64,000 nucleotides of DNA from Apodospora peruviana (lineage: Eukaryota > Ascomycota > Sordariomycetes > Sordariales > Lasiosphaeriaceae): NCBI GenBank assembly GCA_033439685.1, contig JAUEDM010000004.1, forward strand, positions 2,914,001 through 2,978,000. The letters run 5' to 3'. Under the pieces are notes generated by a model that was not told where the DNA came from, did not search any database, and saw nothing but the letters and a program-made list of their open reading frames with translations. A program made the position numbers and the translations under genes. Each line of letters begins with the position of its first letter. Position 1 is the stretch's first letter. Below, one piece after another: positions 23,895 through 34,388 of the stretch.

Positions 23895-25981
23895 CTAGGG
23901 CTGGCTAACCCAAACCACCTCGGGCCCAGCAACCGTCACGTCAGCCAGCTCCTGCAGCTTAACATCCTTCTTGCTCGTGACCACCATCCAGACATGTCCG
24001 TACAGCGACGCAGGAACCGCCACACTCCCATCAGTTCCGAGCTCCGAAAACTCCAGCCCGCCCCAGGGCCCGATCCACGCCACCCAATGCTTGTCGCTAT
24101 TATTATTATTACTGCCATCCCACGTGAGCGTTACGCCCGTGGTGCGCCCACCACCCGGAGTCTGCACTTTGTTTGTCGCAGTCAGCGCCGGCCACGTCTT
24201 GGTGGGCATCTTGGCGATCGCGTCCGGGCAGCTCTCGACGTAGTGCTGCGTCGCGTAGCTCCACGCCAGCGGGGCCGGAATCACGACTTCCCGGGGAGCG
24301 GCCGCAGCCAAATGGTTCTGCATCATGTTGACGACGGCGGTCATGCGAGATTTAGCGCCGACCTCGGATACCAGCGGCGGGATCAGCCAGGCGTCCGACT
24401 TGGCGAGTAATGCAGAAACGTCGGCGAGCGCGCCGATTTCAAGGAGTAGAAGCTTTTCAACCGCATGCAAGAAATCGTCGACAGAGTCAAGCTTGAGCTT
24501 GTAGCTGCATGTTCCGAGCAATGGTTTCTGGTAGTGGTTTAGGCAGTCTGTTGCCGTCGTGCGGTGGACGAGCGACTGCGCCGTCATGGAGCCGATGGTG
24601 TCGACTATCGACTTCGGGTAGACGCCGGCCCAGCTGCCGCCGTTGAGGTTGTCGTAGCCTTTGAAGAGGATGTGTAGCAGGATGTCGTCAAAGTATTGTA
24701 GTAGCTGCAGGAAGCTGGTGGCGTCGTCGGACATGGAGGGCGCCCAGTTGTAGTTGGCGGGCTGGCCACCGCCGGCCATGCCGCTCATCTGGGGCGGCAC
24801 GGCGGCGCCGGGCGAGGGCACGGCCGGGTTGCCGCTGGGGTCTTTTGTGAGGGTCGTGTCGGGCAGCTGGTTGCCGTTGAAGGTTGGGATGATGGTGCCG
24901 TTGACGGTGATGGTTCCGAGCAGGGGTGCTTCCGGCGGGATCGTGCTCTTCGTGCCCAGTGTTGCTGCTGCGTTCTTGATGAATTCTTCAAGTGTGTTTC
25001 CTTGGGCGGGCCTGGTGTCAAATTCGTCAGTCGGCCTTCTTACACAGGGGGTAGTTAGTCAAAGTGGGTTGAACTTACGCGTTGATGCTGCCCACCATGC
25101 CCTTCTGGCAGTGGTCGCCGTTCACTTGGCCACAGTAAAACCAGATAGGCTTGTCGTTCTCGATAACGATATCAAACAGGACACCAGACGGTGAAACAGT
25201 TGTAGGAATGAAGCCGCTGCTGAAGCCTTTATCCAAGGGCTGGCATGGCTTGTCGAAGCTCGACTGCGTCACTGTGTGGTTCTTCGGGTTGAAGCTGAAC
25301 TCGACGATGGTTCGCGGCAGCTCGGTGATGTTGTTCGGAGTGAACACCAGCTTTCCGTCAAGGCCGACGTCGACACGCAGCTTGCGCACACCACCCACGG
25401 GAAGAAGGTCCGGTGGTGACTTGCTGGGCGTCGGGGCCTTGGCGGCATTTTCCTTGAACTTTTCCAAGGTGTTGCCTTGTGGGGGACTGTATGGAGCTTG
25501 TCAGTCATGATGAGGTCCCGGTCACTATTGACAGAGTCGCACGTACGCATTGATGCTGCCTACCATGCCCTTTTGGCAATGGTCGCCATTGGTCTGACTG
25601 CAGTAGAACCAGATGGGCTTCGTGTCGTTGACCGTGATGGTGAAGATCGTAGGAGCAGCCACATCGGGGGAGTCATTAGGAGTGAAGCCCGAGAAGAAGC
25701 CATCCTTGCTGGGTACACACGGCTCGGTGAAGGACGATTGCACGACTGAATGTTTCTGTGCGAGGTGTAAGTCACTTTCCCGACAACAGGCAAACGAGCG
25801 GGTTGGAGGTGCTCACCTTGGCAAAGAACTGGTACTCGACCGTGTCACCCGCAGCAGCTACCACATTTTCGGGATCGTATTTTAGCTGACTGCCTTTGCC
25901 AACAGTTACAATGTGGTGGGTGCCCTCGGCGATGCTCGCGAGGAGCGTCAGGGGAAGAAGCGACCATGTTGCGGACCGCAT
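23895..25981 (-). CDS. Secreted double-cupredoxin protein fused to a ferritin-like (Rds1-type) domain
   Basis: Four exons (25981-25817, 25755-25547, 25486-25079, 25011-23895) encode about 632 residues. A signal peptide (about 1-20, MRSATWSLLPLTLLASIAEG) precedes a first cupredoxin domain: TVGKGSQLKYDPENVVAAAGDTVEYQF, KHSVVQSSF, then IWFYCSQTNGDHCQKGM. A second domain of the same type follows (KNHTVTQSSF ... IWFYCGQVNGDHCQKGM). Each offers the His, Cys, His, Met set of a type-1 copper site. From about residue 330 the protein changes to a helical region (MSDDATSFLQLLQYFDDILLHILFKGYDNLNGG) typical of fungal ferritin-like stress proteins. The phases of all three introns restore the repeated GSINA(R)P.QGNTLE linkers, which follow each cupredoxin and suggest internal duplication. 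Likely an extracellular or wall protein handling copper or redox; no substrate can be named. Confidence 0.85.
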
Positions 25982-27865
25982 CTTGAAGTATCGTTCAAGT
26001 TGGCGCTGTATGGGATGCCGTTCAGATTTTGGATGATGGAATCTGGAACCCGTGGTGGGGAGGGAAGAAGGTTGTTTTTAATATCTGCCGCCATCCACAT
26101 GCCCTGCATGCAGCCCCGGGGGGGGGGGGGGGTGTTCATCGTGCAACCGGTGGGCGGACGAGGGTTGGATTCATCTGGAAAAGCTGCGCTAGCCTGAGCC
26201 TGCCAGTGAGATCTGACTCGGACCCTCCATCTCCATTGCGAATCAGCGGCGGGTTCATCACAGGCCGCTGAGTGAGTGAAGTGGCTGCATGACAAGACCC
26301 TGCAGCGGGCTTGCAGGACAAGTGAAAAATTGCTATGGGTGTGTGAACAGGGGTAGCTGTTGGACCTATACCAACCCTCTGAGAAACGGGCTATTTCGGG
26401 CCACACCGGCCCTACAGAACCTCAGAAAGGAAAACGGTGACGGCTTGGCCCGAGAGCATGGAGACGAGAGTGGCTGAGCACCACCAGCGCGTTTATCCCC
26501 ACTGCCTGCGTGCCTGTGTTTTGTAACACGCGATACGTGCCAAAGCTCACCTACTCCACCCTGGACCGGCAGAATGGCATCCGGAAGGAGGATCTAGCTT
26601 GGCTTGTGGTCTGGACCAGATGGAACTTTCGGGACGAAGACAGTGGTCGACGGTATTTTACAGTTCTAAATGGATGATGCATCTTGATCCATCCCATCCT
26701 GGCGGGCTTAGTTCACTAGATAATATGGATTTAAAGGTACGGCAAACACTTTACAAGCTTAAACCCGGACGTTCTCGACCCCTGTGCGAAGAATTAGCTA
26801 GACGATAGCTGCAGCGTGCTTTTCTTCTAATGCCCTTTGATATGACCGAAGCCAATCACCAATATCCCAGGCCGAAAGAACTTTGTCTTCAGCTCCTGCA
26901 AATAAGACCGAGGGCGAGAGAAACAAACAGATCACTAATCAAACTGTCTTGTACTTGTAATCCTTACCCATCTCACTGTCGTCCGTCCAGTGAGATTGTG
27001 GCGGCTGTATGGCGGGTAAGCGCTTAACTGAATACGTGCCTTCGTAAAGCCGTAGGGATCACTTTAACCCCAGAGAAACAACTGGAGGGATAACAGAAAT
27101 AAGGTTGTTGGTGACTGGGTTGGTGAATTGCGCCACACGGGTGCAGTTCCAGCCGACTTCTTTTCTCTTCATTCTTCCACTTCCGAACCACACCAGGGAC
27201 CAAAATGCGCAGCACATGGATCGTGCAGCAGCCCGTTCCATTTCTGTCCGCCGCCGGGTTGCATGTTTTCCGTCCGCTTCGCCAATGACCAGTGCTACCC
27301 TGTTGCTCACCTTTCCCTTCCCACTCCGGCCCTAAATGATGACCCAGGCGAAAACAGACGCCAGGGATCTGGGTGTCGGCGATTAGGTTTCTCGACTAGC
27401 TACTCAGAAAGGTGGTGTGGTGTGGGTGGGGTTCTGACGGTTATGTTTCATTCCGTTAGTAGTGACTGACAGGCATCCATCCGCAATCTTTTTCAAACAC
27501 GCCCCAGAGGCCGATAAGCTTCGTCTTCTCAGTCAGAGGCTGTTGAGTTACCCTGCATGCATTGACAAATTTGGACAGTCCCTTCAAATATCTTTTTAGT
27601 TGCCTCCTACCCACTCCCCATCGACCACCATACTCTCTGTCCCTGGTTGATCCGTAGGCTTCTTCCGCGCGGTACCATATCTGACCTTTGAGGTTGTTTC
27701 GGTGATCACAGCCGAGATCGTTGGTCTGGGTATAACCTCTCAAGCACACCCAATTTGTCAAGGCCTACCCTACGTATCGTGGTGATTTGGTGGCTCCTCG
27801 CTCTTCAAATTGTCGTGTTCCACATTTTCAATCTTCTTCGTCCTTTCTCAACAGAACCAAACAAC
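25982..27865. other. Divergent intergenic region
   Basis: About 1.9 kb between divergent genes, with a G15 run near 26118-26132. Short ORFs only; a 101-codon minus ORF at 27456-27761 has no supporting features. Confidence 0.45.
26118..26132. repeat. G15 homopolymer
   Basis: Fifteen consecutive G on the + strand, preceded by CCCC, about 140 bases upstream of the cupredoxin fusion start. Confidence 0.95.
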
Positions 27866-29159
27866 ATGTCGCGAATGCGATCGCCGACACTCGGTTTCCT
27901 GCCGGGCGTCTTCTGTCTCCTCGCCTTCATCCTCATCCTCCTCTTGCTCCTCGCGGGCGTCAACAACTCGCTAACATCAATCTACTTCCTCAAGGTCAGC
28001 CACCTATATCCCCTTCACTTATATCACTCACTAACATGCATTCCATGAATAGACCGACGCCTCCAAACTCTCCGTCCCCTCCAAGCTCGCAGACTCAACC
28101 TTTCTAAAAGACCTCTCCGCCGTCTCGGGCGCCGACTACGTCGGCCAGCCCGCCACGGCCTCCTCCCTCGGCATCGCGGACAGCTACACCATCTCTCTCC
28201 TCACAGCATGCGGCCACTTCGCCGACGGCACCGTCTCTTGCGCGAAGCCAAGCATCGGCTTCGCCTTCAACCCCGGCGCGGACCTGCGGCTGGACGGCAC
28301 CTCTCTCCAAGGCAGCTACTCCGATGCATTTCTGAAAGCGCTCTCGACGTACTCCAAGCTGACCAGGTGGCTGGCCGGCTCGTACGTCGCGTCAGCACTG
28401 TTCCTGTTCCTTGCGCCCATTGCGGCGTGCGCCTCTGCCCTCGGGGGAGCATTCGTGAGCGCCATCGCCACTCTCGTGCTGTTCGCAGCGAGCGTCGCCG
28501 GCGCCGTCATCTTCAAGAACGTCAACGCGGCTTTCAACGACAACTTTTCCGCTTCAGGGGCCGGCCTGTCGAGCAGCATCGGAGTGACGCCGGTCGCGCT
28601 CAGCTTCGTGGCGTTTGTGTTTTCCTTAATCGCGAGCGTGCTTTTCTTCCTCACCGCGAGGCGCAATTCCAAGTCTAGTCGTCGTGGACCGTCGCTCGCG
28701 CACGCTGTGGGCGGAAAGGGCAGTCCGTCGCTCTTGGCTGAGGATCCGTATGCCGCCCCGACCGGTGATACGACCGACAAGAAGAAGAAGAGTGGTGGGT
28801 TTCTGACGAACTTGACGTCCCCCATTACCGCGGGCCTCAACAAGCACAAGTACATGCAGGTCGGCGCGCAGCCGGCGCTGGTGCGGACCGACGTCCAGGG
28901 CCAGCGGAGGAGCGTCTCGGCCGACGATGCCGAGAGGCGGCGCCTTGATGACGACTGGGCCGCGCAGGACGATTACTCGCATGGCGGCAATGGGCAGCGC
29001 AGCAGGAGTAGGAGCAGGTCGCCTGCGCCGGTTGCATCTGCTGCCGGGGCGGGTGGCGGTGCGAGTGTGCCCCTTGTGACGCTGGGTGGGATTGGGAATA
29101 AGCCGACCCGAGACATGAACACGGCTTATGAGCCATATAGTTCTGGCCCGAGGGAGTAA
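27866..29159 (+). CDS. SUR7/PalI-type four-TM membrane protein
   Basis: Exons 27866-27994 and 28053-29159 give 411 residues. The N-terminal membrane segment (FLPGVFCLLAFILILLLLLAGV) is followed by an extracellular loop of about 130 residues containing YTISLLTACGHFADGTVSCAKPSIGFAFNPGADL, the cysteine-containing loop of the SUR7 family. Three more membrane segments follow (YVASALFLFLAPIAACASALGG, IATLVLFAASVAGAVIF, SFVAFVFSLIASVLFFLT). A long cytosolic tail is rich in Lys, Ser and Arg (KKKKSGG, SRSRSRS). SUR7-family proteins sit at the plasma membrane, often in eisosome domains or at septa and cortical patches. The intron directly follows the first membrane segment and joins FLK to TDASK in phase. 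Confidence 0.85.
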
Positions 29160-29427
29160 GGATTTGTAGATAGTTCTTGGACTGAAACGTTTTTGCTTTT
29201 AGTTCGTGATGTTTGATAGTTGAGATTATGGGTGTTTGGCGTTCTTGTATTGGAATTTGAGTTGGGTGTGCATCATCTCTATGGCAAAAGTGGGTGGATG
29301 GAGTCTAGGACCTAGGTCAGGTAATCTATCTATGCTGACAACATGAAGTGATCCGAAAGGAAAATGTGGCAATCATACAATAGATGAATGGCTAGATACG
29401 CGTTCTCCCCTTGAACTCAAGCATGAC

Positions 29428-30540
29428 TTATCCTTGATCTTCCCCCAGCAACACCCCCCTCGCAAAGTCCACCTCCTCCGCAGTGCCGCAGATTAAGCCG
29501 CCACGTTCATCACAGTTCGCAACCTCCTTGTCAAGAATATCCGTCCCATCCATCGGATCGATCGCTTTACCACCCGCACACTCCACAATCAGCGCGAGCG
29601 GACACAGCTCGTACAGACGCCGCAGCTTCGCCTTGCTCGCGCCCGTGACAGGCGACAAGTAGATCCCGTGACCCTTGACCAAAGCATGCACAACATCCGG
29701 CACCAGGCCACCGCTGTAGCGAAGGGTATACTTATTCGCGATATAATGCGACACGAGCCGCATGTACCGCTCGTCTTCGGCCGCAGCGCGGAGGTTGGCA
29801 GGAGCAAAATACTTCGTTTTGACTTGAGAACTGCTACTAGACAGCTTGATATCCGGCCGCACAATCTCGCACCCCGTTTCAGTCAAGCCAACCTCAAAGC
29901 AAGACCCCTCGGTTCCCGGAAACCGCACAGCCACTATGGCAGTGGTGCGCGGACCGTACACCCCCAACACGGCGGCGATCTGTTGCTTCGCAGGTGACAA
30001 GCCGAGCGCGGACCCGCCGTCGTCCCAGATGCCGACGATGGTGCCGACGGTCCAGTTTGGTGCGATTATCGAGGACCCGTCCAGTGGATCGAAGGCGACT
30101 GTGTACTGCTCCTCTGACATAGAGGTGGCGGACACGACAGAAGAAACGGGTCGCTCAACGGGGTCCTCCTCGCTGCTGGCCATGCGAACTGCTGGGCACT
30201 GCGCGAGAGAGGCGCGGATGAGGTCCTCGGCTACCACGTCGACGTTGAGCTGGTCGTCGCCGAACGAGTTGGCCGTACCGGCGAGGGAAACTTCCTGGGA
30301 GTTGCGGAGGGCTTTGGACACCTCCGAGACGGCGTTGAGGAGGTGCGGGATGACGGAGAAGAGGAGGGCTGAGCGGTTGCTGTCTGTCGAATTGAGGGAC
30401 TTTAGGTGGGCGTGGAGGGAGGGGGACCGAGCGAAATTTTTGCTGTCGGTGACTTCGTTCAAGAGGGAGTTTGATGTCGACGCCGCCGGGACAGCTACTG
30501 GGCCTGTCAGATCCTCGAGATTGAATACGGAGGGCGCCAT
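29428..30540 (-). CDS. Sedoheptulose-1,7-/fructose-1,6-bisphosphatase family enzyme
   Basis: Intronless ORF of 370 residues. The metal- and phosphate-binding signature DPLDGSS is at 151-157 (VAFDPLDGSSIIAPNWTVGTI). The upstream NSFGDDQLNVDVVAED supplies further metal ligands. LRYSGGLVPDVVHALVKGHGIYLSP and AGGKAIDPMDGTDILDKE match the sugar-phosphate-binding and C-terminal metal site. It is closer to the plant/fungal sedoheptulose-bisphosphatase-like group than to gluconeogenic fungal FBP1, judging by the SBPase-like N-terminal layout and the length. Expected reaction: Mg-dependent removal of the C1 phosphate from a ketose bisphosphate, feeding pentose-phosphate metabolism. Substrate choice cannot be proved from sequence. 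Confidence 0.88.
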   Translation of the reverse strand: MAPSVFNLEDLTGPVAVPAASTSNSLLNEVTDSKNFARSPSLHAHLKSLNSTDSNRSALLFSVIPHLLNAVSEVSKALRNSQEVSLAGTANSFGDDQLNVDVVAEDLIRASLAQCPAVRMASSEEDPVERPVSSVVSATSMSEEQYTVAFDPLDGSSIIAPNWTVGTIVGIWDDGGSALGLSPAKQQIAAVLGVYGPRTTAIVAVRFPGTEGSCFEVGLTETGCEIVRPDIKLSSSSSQVKTKYFAPANLRAAAEDERYMRLVSHYIANKYTLRYSGGLVPDVVHALVKGHGIYLSPVTGASKAKLRRLYELCPLALIVECAGGKAIDPMDGTDILDKEVANCDERGGLICGTAEEVDFARGVLLGEDQG

Positions 30541-32094
30541 GACCGGCGGCTGGTCGGCAGTGAATAGACGAAATGAAACTTCTGGTGGGTTTTTGCTTGA
30601 GTTGAGTGAGACTGGATTGGTTTCAACTGAGTAGAGTTTTGTTGGTGTGAGGATATTGTGAACAGTTTGGGTTGACTCTCCATCATCTCAGACACGTCGA
30701 GTGACTCGAGTCAGCTGCGAGAAATGCCGCAGGCAGTCTGATAAGGGTTAGGGTTGTGCGCAACACCCTATTTCAGTTCAGTTTTCAGTCCTACGCCGGA
30801 ATCGTCTCAGGGGTAAGTAAATAAGCTCCGTCCGAGGACTGTTCTTTCTACCCAAGTCATATCGTACGGCCTATTGGTAAGACTCTTGCCAGAGCATAGC
30901 GCAGTCTCAACTGCATCCGCCGCCATGCTCGAGAGCATGAAGCTCATAGGTTCGATTCCCATCGGTCTAGCCCCAACCAGGAGGTGAATAAGCTGGTAGG
31001 ATGGTCTTTCATAAACCGCAAGATTTCTGTTGAAGAAACCCGCGGACGAGCTTTTTATCTTTAGCTTTCAAGAGACGAGTAGGCCGAGATCAAGATGTGA
31101 GTTAAAGTTCATGGTGAATGTTGTCATGGCACCGGTTGCTTGCATGTGATTGAGCAAAGAATCCAAGGCTGTCCTTGAGGACCTGTCCCTCTATTTCACC
31201 ATGTATTCGGCCGCTGTACTTCCACAAGCTGGTCACTTTAATTCCCTGCAATCCTCATCATAAGGCCTACAATGCCATGTGTCGCCCTATAATGACGGCT
31301 GCTATTCGCCAATGATGTTTTTCTTTCGAAGAAGCATGCCATATAGGTATTGAAGTGATCGGTTGATTGTATGGTCTGTGACGGGGTTTGCGCACCCGGG
31401 AATGCCAACAGGAGCAGGTAGAGTGTAGACTTAACGTTAGGTACCATCCAGACTGGAAGGCGTTGAAGCACAAACCGCAAGAACGGAGATCAAAGAATGC
31501 TTGTCTAAAGATAACTGAGTGCTGACTACGGATGCTTCTTGACTGGATGATAGCCCAAGTAAAGACCGGGACCAGAGCGCAGGAAACGACTGGGCAGGAG
31601 CTGCAATACAGAGCAGACCATCTGAGCGCTTGCCTTAGGCGGCTGGCTCTGCACCCCTATTGCCTGTTTCTCATTGCAGTGACCAGACGTGCTTGCCTTT
31701 AGTCGAATCTTCAATTCTATGGGCGCGCCGAAGTTCCTCAGATGAAAACCCCATATCGGTGAATGCTGCCGCTGTGCGAGGTAGGCACTCGACCCACAAT
31801 ACCAGCGGAGGGAAATCTATATAAACTCTTCTCCTTCGCCCTCAATGCATTTCTTGCCGCTTACACCTTGCGCTGTCGACACCAGTTCGCAGCCCCCTTA
31901 ATATCTCCCAAGCTGTGTCTGATACCAAGCATACTACCTGACACAGACCAAACCGGTACGCGAACCACTAACCCCATTAACTGTACCTTTATATTAACCT
32001 GTGTCCTCAGCTCCAACGAACCTGTCTATTCCCTCACCCGCATCTCAAGTCATCATCACTACCCACTTGTAAACACCACATTTATTCGGCAGCA
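30541..32094. other. Divergent intergenic region
   Basis: About 1.55 kb with no credible ORF. A GGTTCGATTCC motif at about 30949-30959 matches a pol III B box but no tRNA fold is formed. Confidence 0.45.
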
Positions 32095-33030
32095 ATGGCC
32101 TGGGCTCGATTTGGAGGAAATAGGGGTCTGGCCGATGACTGGGCCAACTTACCCAATGTCAAGGCTGCCAGGAAACGCAAGGCTGGGAAGGTGGATAAGA
32201 ATGAACTGGAGGACGAGGACTTCGTTGAACGGCTCCTCGCCGGGGCTGGGTCTGGCCAGCCTACAAAACTGGTCATCATGTTCTCGGACGCACTCATCGA
32301 TGGCCGCAAACCCGTTACCAACGCGGTCCGAAACACTTTTGCCGCCAATAACCCGGAACGCGAGGCACCCACCAAGTCGGAGATTCTGTCCGTCCTTGCC
32401 AGCGGACCTCAGAAGATAACCGAGGCATTCACCAAGCTCAACCTCAAACTCCTCCCCCCGGTTGAGCACACCAAGTGTACCGACACTTATGTCGAGTTCC
32501 TTGCGCAGGAGATGTTCCACCTCTATGTTGGCGCGGCTGACTTCCTACGAGACCTCGCGCGCCGCAAGATTCCGGTCCTCGTGATAACCGACCACCCCGA
32601 CTTGCTGGTCAAGCTTCTCACCGAAGAGAAAGTGAACGGCTGTGTCGACTTCATCCTCGACGGTCAAATCTCATACATCCACAAGCCCGAAGCGCTCAGA
32701 AATGCCATCCACGCGTTGATGCCAAAAATTTACAAGTACAACGTGGAAAAGAACCCCGTGTGGCTTATGCATCACGAAGACTTCCGCCTCAAGTCCAAGG
32801 AGATGGTGATGGTGTCGTGCTCCCTCGGAAACTTGAAGTTGGCCAAGGCTATTAACGCTAGAACTTGCTTGGTGAAGAAGGCTGAGGGTGTTATCGAGAT
32901 CGACGCTGACAAACCGGACTTTGAAGTCAACCGCCTGCTCTACTTTGGCCGAATGATCCATGGCCCGACGGAGCCACCTCCGAAGCCGGACGCCGGGAAG
33001 CGTGCCTACGATGATGATGACTCGGAGTAA
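32095..33030 (+). CDS. HAD-like fold protein lacking catalytic aspartates
   Basis: Single-exon ORF of 311 residues. The middle and C-terminal parts follow the HAD phosphatase layout: a helical cap region, then FLRDLARRKIPVLVITDHP (motif II-like, Thr in ITDHP), HKPEALRNAIHA (motif III Lys) and VMVSCSLGNLKLAKAINART (motif IV-like). The usual motif I DxDxT is not found; LVIMFSDALIDGR stands in its place. The motif IV acidic residues are Ser and Asn. So the fold is probably HAD-like but hydrolase activity is doubtful. A Lys/Arg-rich N-terminus and an acidic tail (YDDDDSE) suggest a soluble nuclear or cytosolic protein. Assignment to the fold is by eye only. Confidence 0.6.
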   Translation: MAWARFGGNRGLADDWANLPNVKAARKRKAGKVDKNELEDEDFVERLLAGAGSGQPTKLVIMFSDALIDGRKPVTNAVRNTFAANNPEREAPTKSEILSVLASGPQKITEAFTKLNLKLLPPVEHTKCTDTYVEFLAQEMFHLYVGAADFLRDLARRKIPVLVITDHPDLLVKLLTEEKVNGCVDFILDGQISYIHKPEALRNAIHALMPKIYKYNVEKNPVWLMHHEDFRLKSKEMVMVSCSLGNLKLAKAINARTCLVKKAEGVIEIDADKPDFEVNRLLYFGRMIHGPTEPPPKPDAGKRAYDDDDSE

Positions 33031-34291
33031 GCCTGGTGTCTGGCTCTGGGAGAAACCGGAGGGAATCTGATAAGGGAGCAAGATCTTGCGTATCTCAGAG
33101 TCTTTGAGGTATTATGTCCGGAGCTATATGCTTTCACAATACCACAACCCGTATGAACAGAACTTTGAGAAGCGAGGTCGCATCACAACCAGGTATCAAG
33201 CCTACTGTTATCAAGCGCGGAGGTTTCTCGTTTCTGTTTCTCTTTAACTCCGGAAACCATCACCTTGCACATCTCGTCGCCTCTTTAACTTCTGACTGGG
33301 CGGCCTGAAAACCGGCTATCTATGAGAGACGTGCGTGGGCTTGAGACGGCAAACCGACTTTGGGACAGGTCATCATCACGGCAAGAACCTATGCAGACGA
33401 GGCTTTCTTTCTTTCTTTTCGTTTTCCCTTTTATTTGCTTTCTTTCAACTTCTTTTGTGCATCAAGACGTCCAGCACGGGGATATGGAAGGTTGACGAAA
33501 TGATGCCCCTAACATGATTACGCATTGCTGGGAATGATACAATGGCGCTAACACTAGGCGCTTGTAGTATATCCCTTCGAAGAGCATACAATAACATACA
33601 TCTGCATTTATATTTCTCGTTATCAAGATAGTTCGTTCTTTCGGGCCTTAAAAATAAAGAATATTTCCACGGTATTGCAAACTGCGTCCACTATGTAGGT
33701 GATTCTAGTAGTGACATGTGCACATGGTCCATCTTTCAGTCTTGGACTTACACCCTAACCCCGAACTTATTCGTTCGGCTTTCCCAACTTGGAAATAGAT
33801 GCAGTCGAGGGAACCCACACCACCATCACCGACACCTTGGAACACGGGACGCCCAGATGATAAGCACATGTACCATAAATATCCCGCGTTTCTGGCATCT
33901 CCATCCATAATTGCCGGGCAACGCTTTTGCACTTCCGCGGGAAACTGGCAACCACAGCGGCTCAGGACCGGTTCCCCGCCTTCTATATCTGATTTCGACC
34001 TATTTCCTGTAACAAGGGGTCACACGACCCGGATTATGATAAGCTCAAGTACATCTTGATCATTTTTCCCTGTTTATATTTGATATCGTCCCACTCTCTA
34101 CCTACCTAGTCTCTCACGTACACGATCTACCTTTGTCTTCTTCTATAATTACCTGGTATCATGCCGATTCAACACGGTTGACCTTTGATCTTGAACCCGT
34201 CATTGAGTGGAACAAACCCGAAGGAAATTGAGAGCCATCTTGAGCCGCTTAATCACGATAACAAAGACTATTCTAAAGCTTTCAAAGACCA

Positions 34292-34322
<31 letters not shown>

Positions 34323-34388
34323 AAAAAAAGAATTAAAAAAATCGAGCAACAGAACCGTCCAAGAAACTTGTCGCCCGAACCATCAATC
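33031..34388. other. Intergenic, with C21A17 tract
   Basis: Tandem promoter region between two + strand genes. The frame of the downstream F-box gene is open through the C/A tract but has no ATG there; read through, the tract would add Pro7-8 then Lys6. Confidence 0.5.
34292..34329. repeat. C21-A17 double homopolymer
   Basis: Twenty-one C followed directly by seventeen A, ending 60 bases before the chosen start of the F-box gene, most likely in its 5' leader. Confidence 0.95.

Noticed and set aside
27456..27761. 101-codon minus-strand ORF
   Set aside because: No motif, no conserved-looking composition and no splice signals; expected by chance in a 1.9 kb intergenic region.
30868..30975. tRNA-like stretch with GGTTCGATTCC B-box motif
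   Set aside because: The T-arm-like stem has a mismatch, no acceptor stem complementary to the 3' end is found upstream, and the A-box match is poor. At best a decayed pol III element.
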